Assembly (NCBI GenBank): GCA_023412665.1
Contig: JAEZCA010000069.1
Coordinates: 1 to 26,294 of the forward strand
DNA length: 26,294 bases
Direction of reading: 5' to 3'
From: Bacillota bacterium
GTDB lineage: Bacteria > Bacillota > Clostridia > Acetivibrionales > DTU013
How positions within the stretch are numbered: the stretch's first letter is position 1; each line of letters begins with the position of its first letter. Under the pieces are notes generated by a model. That model searched no databases. It had not been told where the DNA came from and saw nothing but the letters and a program-made list of their open reading frames with translations. Made by a program: the position numbers and the translations under genes. This document shows, one piece after another, positions 7,365 through 14,009 of this stretch.

Positions 7365-9100
7365 TATGCGGTCACCTTCTTATCCATTTGTGAGTAATAA
7401 ATCTCATTATATGCTTCACAGCTCTGCATCAACTCCTGATGGGAGCCTATTCCGGTGATCTTACCGTCATCGATGACTACGATCTTGTCAGCTTCAATGA
7501 CAGAAGATATCCTCTGTGCTATTATGATTTTCGTCGTATCCTGCAGCTCATTTTTGAAGCTTTCCCTTATCTTGGCCTCTGTTGCGGTGTCGACTGCGCT
7601 GGTACTGTCATCGAGAACCAGTATCTTTGGCTTCTTCAGCAGCGTTCTGGCTATGGACAGCCTTTGCTTCTGCCCGCCGGAGACATTTACGCCGCCCTGA
7701 CCAAGCTCGGTCTCATACCCTTCCTTGAATGATGAGACAAATCCATGTGCCTGTGCATAATCCGCATATTGATAAACCGTATCATCATCAGCATTTTCAT
7801 CGCCCCATTTGAGGTTTTCCATAATCGTACCGGAAAACAAAACATTTTTTTGTAGAACTATGCCGACTCCATCACGAAGGTTTTTCAGAGAATAATCCTT
7901 CACATTCACATCGTCAACCAGCACTTCCCCCAAGTCCGCATCGTATAATCTGGGGATGAGCTGTACAAGACTCGATTTTCCGCAGCCTGTCGAACCGATG
8001 ATACCGACCGTCTCACCCGGGTGCACCACAAGATTGATATCCTCAAGGACCCATTTCTCACTGTTTTTGTAGTATTTGAAGAAAACGCCCTTAAATTCGA
8101 TTTTACCATGTTGTACAGGAATATCCCTTTGGGATGCGCTCTCATCGGTCAGGTCAATATCGGTGGTAAGGACTTCATCGATACGCTTGGCAGAAGCAAG
8201 TGCTCTGGAACCGACTAGAATGATCATGGAAACAAACATCAATGACATGAGGATCTGGACAACATAGTTCACAAATGCAGTCAAGACTCCGGTGGTCATG
8301 CTGCCTGCCACGATTTGATTCCCTCCAAACCAAACCACGGCAAGGGTTGTGATATTCATTGCCAGGATCATGACAGGCATGGTCAGGATAACTACCCTTA
8401 TTGCCTTTAATGAGCTATCTTTAAGATCATTATTGGCCTTTTTGAATTTATCCTCCTCATACCCCTCTCTGACAAAGGATTTTACGACCCTTATATTCGT
8501 CAGATTCTCCTGAGTGGCGATATTGAGTGCGTCCAGCTTTTTCTGCATAGTGGTGAACCTGGGAAATGCAGTTTTCATAATAAAGAAGATCGCTATCCCA
8601 AGCAGCGGTATCACACACAGTATGACCTGCGCCAGCCTTGCATTGAGCGCAAAGGCCATAATAAGTGCGCCGATAAGCATGCCCGGCGCTCTCAGAGCCA
8701 TCCTCATAAGCATCTGGATCATGTTCTGTACCTGTGTAATATCATTGGTCAATCGTGTAATTAGAGAACCGGTGTTATATCTATCTATATTACTAAAGGA
8801 GAACCTCTGGATTTTATTAAACATATCCTTCCTTAAATCGTTGGCAAATCCCGAGGACGCCTTGATGGCAAAGTAAGCTCCTCCTACACCGCCTGCCATC
8901 ATGCACAATGCTGTGACCACCATAGTCACGCCCATTGTTATTATATAAGATATTCCCCTGCCTCCGCTTACCCCATAATCGATTACATTACTCAGCAGCA
9001 GAGGCATCACAACTTCACCGATAACCTCCACGATCATAAGAATCGGCCCTATTATAAACGCAGGCAGATATGGCTTTATATATTTCCAATAACGTTTCAT
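7364..9100 (-). CDS. ABC exporter half-transporter with a degenerate ATPase site
   Basis: A 578-residue exporter subunit with six membrane helices (about 15-310) and one nucleotide-binding domain. Walker A is GSTGCGKSS near 368-376 and the signature is VSGGQKQR near 475-482. Walker B reads ILVLDDSTS, with Asp where the catalytic Glu belongs, and the H-loop reads IAQR, with Gln for His. This pair of changes marks the non-hydrolysing half of asymmetric heterodimeric exporters such as BmrC/BmrD or TM287/288 (family knowledge). Its partner, encoded immediately downstream with a one-base overlap, has the intact residues. An AAGGGA site precedes the ATG at 9100, 14 bases after the marR stop. Confidence 0.93.
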   Translation of the reverse strand: MKRYWKYIKPYLPAFIIGPILMIVEVIGEVVMPLLLSNVIDYGVSGGRGISYIITMGVTMVVTALCMMAGGVGGAYFAIKASSGFANDLRKDMFNKIQRFSFSNIDRYNTGSLITRLTNDITQVQNMIQMLMRMALRAPGMLIGALIMAFALNARLAQVILCVIPLLGIAIFFIMKTAFPRFTTMQKKLDALNIATQENLTNIRVVKSFVREGYEEDKFKKANNDLKDSSLKAIRVVILTMPVMILAMNITTLAVVWFGGNQIVAGSMTTGVLTAFVNYVVQILMSLMFVSMIILVGSRALASAKRIDEVLTTDIDLTDESASQRDIPVQHGKIEFKGVFFKYYKNSEKWVLEDINLVVHPGETVGIIGSTGCGKSSLVQLIPRLYDADLGEVLVDDVNVKDYSLKNLRDGVGIVLQKNVLFSGTIMENLKWGDENADDDTVYQYADYAQAHGFVSSFKEGYETELGQGGVNVSGGQKQRLSIARTLLKKPKILVLDDSTSAVDTATEAKIRESFKNELQDTTKIIIAQRISSVIEADKIVVIDDGKITGIGSHQELMQSCEAYNEIYYSQMDKKVTA

Positions 9101-9114
9101 TTACATTTGTCCCT

Positions 9115-9585
9115 TCATTGTTTAGATTTGATTTCATCTTCCATTACGGCCAGATTGGAACCCAGCTTTTGCAGGAGAGCGGACAGGGTATGCTTCTCTT
9201 CCTCCGTGAAGCCCTCAAAAAGCTTTCGATCCGTTGACTCAAAAATCCGTTTGCTTTGTTCTACGACCTTATTCCCTTTTTCGGTAATGGTGATCTGATT
9301 GAGTCTATTATCTCCCTGATCTATCTGTTTTTTGATATATCCTCCCTTTTCCAGTTTTTTCAGGGATACTGCTATCGCCGCTGCCGATACATCCATTGAC
9401 ATGGCTATATCCTTCTGCGATGCATTCGGGTTATGGGAAATTCTCATCAGCAAATGATGCTGGGCCTGGTAGACACCTGTTTCATCCAAATAGCTCTGCA
9501 TTATCCTGCGGTGCTTCATCGTAAAGACAATGATTTGATGAATGATCGCCTTATTACCTGTGTGATTTTTATGACAGTTTTTCAT
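9115..9585 (-). CDS. MarR-family transcriptional regulator of the exporter operon
   Basis: A 156-residue winged-helix protein. The recognition region is NASQKDIAMSMDVSAAAIAVSLKKLEKGGYIKK, written here in two halves: NASQKDIAMSMDVSAAAIAV (helix 2 and start of the recognition helix), then SLKKLEKGGYIKK. The wing is QGDNRLNQITITEKG. Both match the MarR fold, and long helices at both ends provide the dimer interface. It is the first gene of marR-ABC-ABC. Two TTAAC/GTTAA palindromes lie in its leader just downstream of a consensus promoter, which fits autorepression relieved by a ligand. A GGAG site lies close to ATG 9585. An internal ATG (codon 23) has no better site, so I keep the long start. 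Confidence 0.92.
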   Translation of the reverse strand: MKNCHKNHTGNKAIIHQIIVFTMKHRRIMQSYLDETGVYQAQHHLLMRISHNPNASQKDIAMSMDVSAAAIAVSLKKLEKGGYIKKQIDQGDNRLNQITITEKGNKVVEQSKRIFESTDRKLFEGFTEEEKHTLSALLQKLGSNLAVMEDEIKSKQ

Positions 9586-9622
9586 TTCTCCGTTTTCTCA
9601 CCGCCTCATATAGAAGTAAATC

Positions 9623-9664
9623 TTAACTTGTTAATTATTAATGTTATAATCATTAGCTAGTTAA
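9623..9664 (-). promoter_or_regulatory. Paired MarR-type operator palindromes
   Basis: TTAACTTGTTAA at 9623-9634 (TTAAC-NN-GTTAA) and TTAGCTAGTTAA at 9653-9664 (one-base variant) lie with centres 30 bases apart, about three helical turns, so two dimers could bind the same DNA face. Both lie between the predicted transcription start (about 9668) and the marR start codon. Confidence 0.7.
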
Positions 9665-9674
9665 CCTTTCGACA

Positions 9675-9703
9675 AGTATAGCACTTCGTTCCCAATCTGT
9701 CAA
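9675..9703 (-). promoter_or_regulatory. Consensus sigma-A promoter of the marR-exporter operon
   Basis: Minus strand TTGACA, exactly 17 bases, then TATACT preceded by TG (extended -10). The predicted start at about 9668 falls right before the first operator palindrome, so a bound repressor would block initiation or early elongation. Confidence 0.85.
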
Positions 9704-9983
9704 TAAATTCTAAAACGCTTCCCTGCCGGGTCAATCCTTACTTAGGAAGTTATATAATTCCGTTCAAATATATAGCGATGACTTGCCATATGTATCCTTC
9801 ACGATTAAGTAACAAGTTACTCCACATTATAAATTACGGTAGTTCCCTCTTCATCATTCATGCATACCGGGATTGGAGGCATCCATTTTAGAATCAGCTT
9901 TCTCTCGCCATTTCTGGGGCCTGTCCGAAAATGGTGCCAGCGAGCTGTACGCAGATGTGGTCTTGGTCCAGTGTGTGTTCCGG
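9704..9983. other. Intergenic stretch without a recognisable gene
   Basis: Between the marR promoter and the end of the AbiEi-like gene I see no gene that I can support. Two short minus-strand open stretches follow the AbiEi-like stop in shifted frames (for example one ending GTTVIYNVE). They may be debris of another gene, but neither has a start or a recognised motif. Confidence 0.3.
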
Positions 9984-10859
9984 TTAGATACCAAGTTTTC
10001 CGTCCGGAAGCAATTGCCTCAATTGATTATGCATTTCATCGAACTTTTTTGTACGTATATGTATCCGTTTCCTAAGACGAGCCGCAAGATTATAGGCAAA
10101 ATCTCTGCAAGCATCTCTGTCATACAGCTGTATAGTGCTCAGATGCATCATGCCTATGCCCTTCCTTTGCAGGACAGATGATCGCACAGCATCTTTTCCC
10201 AGATCCGACGGCTTGCTATGAAAGGCATAGCTTTCATATTCGACACCTACTTTTTTATGCTTATAGTAAATATCTACAAAGCAGAAATCTTGTCCAAGAC
10301 GCATCTTTGCTTCACCCAATAGCCTTATTTCATGGTTAAAAACTGCTCCGCTTAACCCATAGCCTCCCAAAGCGTGAGGCAGTGCCAGTATCATATAAGT
10401 AAGAGATTCCATAATTGATGCAGAACCGTTTTCCACATACTTCACAGCCCGTATTGCTTTCCGGTGTCCCCAGTACCCAGAGGTCTTTGTCAGAAACGTT
10501 TCCAGCTTTTGCTTTGTCGTGATTGCCTCCGATGGTCGTCCATGTGGATGTGAGCACAACTGCAGGCCCAGCAAGATAAGTCGCTGGATGCTCAATTTAC
10601 TTGCAAATTCCACAAACAACAATTCTGGTGACGCAATCATCTTACCGTTTCGGAATATTACCGCGTTATCCGGCAGATCAAGCTTGCATGAATGAACCTT
10701 TTTACCGTCACCAAAAAGCCAGGCTTTATTACGAGCTCTATAATCTAATACCGTTATCTCTTCAGCATCACCCTCTGTGATTTTCTTGCCGATAACAGTC
10801 TCAATACATGGGATACCCCACAAAATAGCAGCAGATAAATAACTTATATAACCATCCAT
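9984..10859 (-). CDS. AbiEi-like / DUF559-like protein with a PD-(D/E)XK-type C-terminal domain
   Basis: A 291-residue soluble protein. The C-terminal part (about 185-275) has the pattern FCFVDIYYKHKKVGVEYESY followed by FH, then D..R...LQ..G......ST.QL. This is the D-(x)n-ExY...H...D..R...L...G arrangement of Vsr/DUF559/AbiEi-type restriction-endonuclease-fold domains. The N-terminal half begins with a distinctive block (ILWGIPCIETVIGKK) that could be a DNA-binding or regulatory part, as in AbiEi antitoxins. No AbiEii toxin gene follows it, so a toxin-antitoxin role is not supported. An equally plausible reading is a solitary nuclease-fold protein of a mobile region. The 5' half is duplicated at 12351-12596. 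The ATG at 10859 has no strong SD site. Confidence 0.6.
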   Translation of the reverse strand: MDGYISYLSAAILWGIPCIETVIGKKITEGDAEEITVLDYRARNKAWLFGDGKKVHSCKLDLPDNAVIFRNGKMIASPELLFVEFASKLSIQRLILLGLQLCSHPHGRPSEAITTKQKLETFLTKTSGYWGHRKAIRAVKYVENGSASIMESLTYMILALPHALGGYGLSGAVFNHEIRLLGEAKMRLGQDFCFVDIYYKHKKVGVEYESYAFHSKPSDLGKDAVRSSVLQRKGIGMMHLSTIQLYDRDACRDFAYNLAARLRKRIHIRTKKFDEMHNQLRQLLPDGKLGI

Positions 10860-10876
10860 GCTATTATTTTACATTT

Positions 10877-11042
10877 GGGTGTGCAAAAAATCAACTCATG
10901 CATGATAAATTTCCCCAAATTTGCTCCAACACTATGATTGACACATTATTATGCTACATAACATCGGATGTAATTGCATTATTTTAGGCATAGCCTATAA
11001 AAATAAGCATTTCGAACTGCCACAGTTGAATTTTTGCACACC
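10877..11042. repeat. Inverted repeat flanking the AbiEi-like upstream region
   Basis: GGGTGTGCAAAAAATCAACT at 10877-10896 and its near-complement at 11024-11042 bound about 127 bases directly upstream of the AbiEi-like start. The same pair occurs, slightly decayed, in copy 2 (near 12614-12633 and 12761-12779). It could be a regulatory loop or the ends of a small non-autonomous element; there is no obvious target-site duplication. Confidence 0.55.
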
Positions 11043-11280
11043 TGGGTATCTATTGCCCTGGGAAATAAACGATCTGCCCTTATTCTCTACATACTGCCCT
11101 TTTCAACTACCTAAATATCAACAAAACTCAACCTTCCCATCCATACTGCCGGTTCAACACATAACTGTCCTGATATAACCCTGCCATAGAGCCACAGCAG
11201 ACAGGCCTCCCTTACACCAAGCTGTTTCAAGCCTTACAGGCCTTACAGGCCTCCCTTGCCCCAAACCTTTCAAGCCCAAT

Positions 11281-11322
11281 AAAAAACCACCTACCGATAA
11301 AATCTTTTTATCAATAGATGGT
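11281..11322 (-). terminator. Orphan copy of the tRNA-Val terminator
   Basis: A 17-bp stem with a 3-base loop followed by a T-run on the minus strand, identical in its stem and loop to the terminator at 13092-13135. Here no tRNA precedes it; the homology ends where the tRNA should begin. Confidence 0.85.
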
Positions 11323-11332
11323 ACTTTTTTGG

Positions 11333-11436
11333 CTAATCTACAACAAAATGATATAATGTACCCCCCTTGTCAAAAGTTCAACAATTCCAGTAAGGGGGTG
11401 TGCATTTTTGCTTAGGGGTGTGCATTATACAAATCA
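11333..11436. other. Short junction with G/C-run inverted and direct repeats
   Basis: CCCCCTT at 11362-11368 pairs with AAGGGGG at 11392-11398. GGGGTGTGCATT occurs twice (11395-11406 and 11415-11426). The structure resembles the end of a transposable element, but no transposase is present. Confidence 0.35.
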
Positions 11437-12030
11437 TTAAGATCCTATACCTTTTACCATGTCTAGCCAATTTGTGTAAGATTCGAATAACTTCATTTTG
11501 TTTTTCTGCCTGCTAGATTTCAATACGCATACATGTACTATACCTCTTGGGTTCATCGAAATGTTTTTTTTAAAACCAAGCAAAATAGGCTCTTTTACCC
11601 CATCTAGCTTTAGTGGCTTTAATAAATAGCCCCATCTTATACTTGGATTATTATATATTAATGTTTCACCAAAGTATGTAGCGATATCAGTTGTCAATGC
11701 CATTGTTAATATAGTCATTTTCTTTGTGCTTTGTTGAATAATTTCACGCATCCATTCTGGCTTTCCCTTAACCTCATCATCTATCTCCTTTTGTGACCTC
11801 TCTTCCCATTCAATTTGGTGCTCAAACCATTCCCACAAGGGGATGAGTGATTCAGGGCTTTTATCAAGGACAACTTTTTCAGTGTTGTTTTTATTTATAT
11901 ACTCTTCTAATTGATGTATCCGCTTATCCTTTTCGGTCATGAACCACTGATAATACTGTTCAACTTGCTTTTTATTCATTTCCTCGAATGGGACTAATAC
12001 AAAGGGTGTCTCCATTAATGGGTAATCCAT
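11437..12030 (-). CDS. Uncharacterised protein in the tRNA-side island
   Basis: A 197-residue predicted soluble protein with no signal peptide, no membrane segment and no motif I can name. The N-terminal third is charged and helical (QVEQYYQWFMTEKDKRIHQL), the middle contains LTMALTTDIATYFGETLIYN, and the C-terminal half has Trp/Gly/Pro-rich strands (SIRWGYLLKPLKLDG). Polymorphic-toxin immunity proteins often have such a layout, but that is only an impression and no toxin gene is adjacent. It is a real gene: GGAGG lies 7 bases before the ATG at 12030 and the frame has no interruptions. It is clearly more AT-rich than its neighbours and sits between the two copies of a duplicated unit, which suggests acquired cargo. 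Confidence 0.8.
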   Translation of the reverse strand: MDYPLMETPFVLVPFEEMNKKQVEQYYQWFMTEKDKRIHQLEEYINKNNTEKVVLDKSPESLIPLWEWFEHQIEWEERSQKEIDDEVKGKPEWMREIIQQSTKKMTILTMALTTDIATYFGETLIYNNPSIRWGYLLKPLKLDGVKEPILLGFKKNISMNPRGIVHVCVLKSSRQKNKMKLFESYTNWLDMVKGIGS

Positions 12031-12137
12031 AAATCAACCTCCGGCAATTCTTTGTTTGGATATATTCTAATTCCATATCTTTGTTGAATAAAATCAGGTC
12101 TCGTCTTGCAGCAATTTTACAAATGATTCAATTTCCA

Positions 12138-12354
12138 ATGGGGGCAAGCCCCCATATCCCCTCGCTACGGGCGAAATGAATTCGCCCTACGCTACACTCC
12201 GTGCGCCACGCCTAAACGTGGCGTTTGAACAACGTCAGTGGGAGATTGTACTCGCCACTGACAGCTTTTTCAATCGGTAACTCCCACCAAGCGTTTTTCA
12301 GCCTGAAGGGCTGAAAATACGTATAGAGGAGGGGGACTGTTACATTGTTCAAAC
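12138..12354 (-). mobile_element. Hairpin-dense remnant, IS200/IS605-like non-autonomous element or ωRNA-type end
   Basis: Six structures lie in 217 bases. They are ATGGGGGC/GCCCCCAT (12138-12155), GGGCGAA/TTCGCCC (12169-12187), CGCCACG/CGTGGCG (12204-12223), GTCAGTGG/CCACTGAC (12234-12262), GTGGGAG/CTCCCAC (12238-12244 with 12281-12287), and TTTTCAGCC/GGCTGAAAA (12295-12317). Two of them share bases and are alternatives or a pseudoknot. The unit is bounded by a perfect 10-bp inverted repeat (12223-12232 and 12345-12354) and interrupts the AbiEi-like copy 2 after a TTTG. Subterminal hairpins with a TTTAG loop and no TSD fit IS200/IS605-family ends; the family assignment is inferred. Confidence 0.45.
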
Positions 12355-12596
12355 AGCAATTCTGGTGACGCAATCATCTTACCGTTTCGGAATATAACCG
12401 CGTTATCCGGCAGATCAAGCTTGCATGAATGAACTTTTTTACCGTCAGCAAAAAGCCAGACTTTATTACGAGCTCTATAATCTAATACCGTTATCTCTTC
12501 AGCATCATTCTCTGTGATTTTCTTGCCGATAACAGTCTCAATACATGGGATACCCCACAAAATAGCAGCAGATAGATAACTTATATAACCATCCAT
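12270..12596 (-). pseudogene. Truncated second copy of the AbiEi-like gene
   Basis: The first 82 codons match the gene at 9984-10859 with only a few substitutions (GD to ND, KAWLFG to KVWLFA). Homology stops at 12351, after the codons for SPELLF. The remaining 26 or so codons (EQCNSPPPLYVFSALQAEKR onward) are read from the inserted hairpin element and end at 12270. The whole nuclease-fold domain is missing, so the product is presumably non-functional unless the N-terminal part acts alone, for example as a competing dimerisation or DNA-binding fragment. The upstream region, including the inverted repeat, is kept. Confidence 0.85.
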
Positions 12597-13145
12597 GCAA
12601 TTATTTTACAGTAGGGTGTGCAAAAAATCAACTCATGCATGATAAATTTCCCCAAATTTGCCCCAACACTATGATTGGTACATTGTTATGTTACATAACA
12701 TTGGATGTAACTTCATTATTTTACGTAAAGCATATAAAAATAAGCATTTCGAACTACCAGAGTTAAGTTTTTGCACACCTAGGTATCTATTGCCCTGGGA
12801 AATAAACGATTTGCCCTTATCTTCTACCTACTGCCCTTTTCAACTACCTAAATATCAACAAAACTCAACCTTCCCATCCATACTGCCTGTTCAATACTTT
12901 ACTGATAACCGTCCAGATATATTCCTGCCGTAGAGCCACAGCAGACAGGCCTCCCTTGCACCAAGCTGTTTCAAGCCTTTCAGGCCTCTCTTGCCTTTCA
13001 TGCCTTACAGTCCTTACAGGCCTCCCTTGCCCCAAACCTTTCAAGCCTTACAGGCCTTACAGGCCTCCCTTGCCCCAAACCTTCCGGCCAAAATAAAAAC
13101 CACCTACCGATAAAATCTTTTTATCAATAGATGGTACTTTTTTGG
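12351..13145. repeat. Duplicated unit, copy 2 (adjacent to tRNA-Val)
   Basis: This is the copy joined to an intact tRNA. It is about 75 bases longer than copy 1 because the low-complexity part (about 12943-13080) has expanded: the segment containing TTACAGGCCTCCCTTGCCCC is repeated with a 43-base period. The plus strand of the upstream region is open in both copies (10951-11178 and 12658-12933). Confidence 0.9.
13092..13135 (-). terminator. Rho-independent terminator of tRNA-Val
   Basis: A 17-bp stem (arms 13099-13115 and 13119-13135, a few G-U pairs) with a 3-base loop and a T-run on the minus strand, starting 7 bases after the tRNA CCA end. Confidence 0.9.
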
Positions 13146-13218
13146 TGGGCGTTATAGGACTCGAACCTATGACTTTCACCACGTCAAGATGACACTCTAC
13201 CAGCTGAGTTAAACGCCC
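13143..13218 (-). tRNA. tRNA-Val (anticodon GAC)
   Basis: A 76-base cloverleaf with encoded CCA. Acceptor stem GGGCGTT/AACGCCC, D-loop AGCTGGT, anticodon stem TCATC/GGTGA with loop TTGACGT (anticodon GAC), and T-arm ATAGG-TTCGAGT-CCTAT. Discriminator base A. It reads GUC/GUU valine codons. The 3' end of the gene is the boundary of the duplicated island unit. Confidence 0.97.
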
Positions 13219-13341
13219 ACGATTCATTTTTGAAGTAACTATATTGTAAGGCCAAATGAGGATAAAGTCAAGGGTGTTAATCAAGGAAATCCATGAAATC
13301 CGAGGAAGTTCTTTTGTTGCTTGTCGGTCCTGCATCCCCCT

Positions 13342-13445
13342 AGCCTTCCAGCCTTCCAACCTTCTAGCCCTCCAGCCTTCTAGCCTTCCAACCTTCTAGC
13401 CCTCCAGCCTTCTAGCCTTCCAGCCTTCTAGCCTGCTAGCCCTCT
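13342..13445. repeat. Octanucleotide tandem array (AGCCTTCY)n
   Basis: Thirteen consecutive 8-base units of the family AGCCTTCC/AGCCTTCT with AACCTTCT and AGCCCTCC variants. The variants recur in order, giving a 32-base higher-order unit present about twice, so the array grew partly by duplicating blocks of four. It lies between tRNA-Val and the 3' end of the zinc-ribbon gene. A likely variable-number locus. Confidence 0.9.
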
Positions 13446-13466
13446 GATCTTCCGCCCTTCTGCTTC

Positions 13467-13670
13467 TCAGTCTCGCCAGAGCTCCATCCTGACAGTCTTA
13501 CATTTAGGGCACCCAAACAGATATGCTTCATCCAGGCTGCCATCATTATCCTTGATATGGAAGGTGTTAATCAGCTTTATAAAGGGCTCCTTACCATCGC
13601 TAACCATATTCTTGCCTTCCGTTCCTTCTTCAAGCTCGTTGTATCTGTAACCGCAAACTACACATTTCAT
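13467..13670 (-). CDS. Small zinc-ribbon-like protein
   Basis: A 67-residue protein with two Cys pairs: CVVC at residues 3-6 (MKCVVCGYRYNE) and CPKC near 56-59 (LFGCPKCKTVRM). This spacing is typical of a rubredoxin-like or zinc-ribbon knuckle pair that binds one metal ion. The function is unknown. The ATG at 13670 has a G-run (GGGGGG) about 8 bases upstream; the ATG at 13685 overlaps that run and is less likely. It has its own promoter at 13717-13745 and is divergent from the FAD-dehydrogenase gene. Length and Cys placement fit small conserved clostridial proteins; no partner can be assigned. Confidence 0.75.
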   Translation of the reverse strand: MKCVVCGYRYNELEEGTEGKNMVSDGKEPFIKLINTFHIKDNDGSLDEAYLFGCPKCKTVRMELWRD

Positions 13671-13716
13671 AAGTTTGCCCCCCATTCATCAATAGTACAT
13701 TTTCAATAGGTCCTGC

Positions 13717-13745
13717 ATTTTACCGGCAAGTACTTTATTACTCAA
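13717..13745 (-). promoter_or_regulatory. Candidate promoter of the zinc-ribbon gene
   Basis: Minus strand TTGAGT (-35), 17-base spacer, TAAAAT (-10), about 40 bases upstream of the chosen ATG. Confidence 0.55.
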
Positions 13746-14009
13746 TTAATATAATTACATATATTGCTCATATTTTCAACTGTGAACTGTACTCTTTCTT
13801 ACAATTGAAATATAGCTGGCTACAAATTTCTTTTATTGAGAATGCCACAGGAGAAACACCTTTTTTCAGTGGCTGGTCTGATCTTTATTTCAGCCGTTTC
13901 CTTGTTCATTCTATACGCCTCGCTGAAACGCGAGGAGGTAAAAATTTTTTACAATCGAAAATTAATCTATGAATTATGCGTTATAATAATTGTGGAAAGA
14001 GGTGTGAAT

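Larger units (their letters stand above)
10614..11332. repeat. Duplicated unit, copy 1 (AbiEi-like 5' half, upstream region, tRNA terminator)
   Basis: This segment is nearly identical to 12351-13145. It contains the first 82 or so codons of the AbiEi-like gene, its upstream region, a run rich in CAGGCCT and CCTTACAGG, and a full copy of the tRNA-Val terminator. Homology stops at the GG that forms part of the tRNA CCA end in copy 2. Scattered substitutions (for example GG/NG and AW/VW codon changes) show an old duplication. Confidence 0.9.

Noticed and set aside
7174..7393. Pro-rich plus-strand open frames
   Set aside because: Antisense of the Gly/Pro-rich N-terminus of the exporter subunit.
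9984..12596. Type IV toxin-antitoxin (AbiE) system
   Set aside because: There is no AbiEii nucleotidyltransferase motif in any neighbouring frame; only the AbiEi-like part is present.
12943..13080. Possible CRISPR-like array in the CCTTACAGGCC-rich region
   Set aside because: Units are short, irregular and not separated by unique spacers of constant length; it is a low-complexity expansion.
13057..13359. 100-codon minus-strand open frame
   Set aside because: It is a translation of the tRNA-Val gene and its terminator; the text RLTQLVECHLDVVKVIGSS is a typical tRNA read-through.
13918..13938. Hairpin CCTCGC/GCGAGG followed by a perfect SD (GAGGAGGT)
   Set aside because: No start codon at a usable distance and no proper T-run, so neither a terminator nor a start site.
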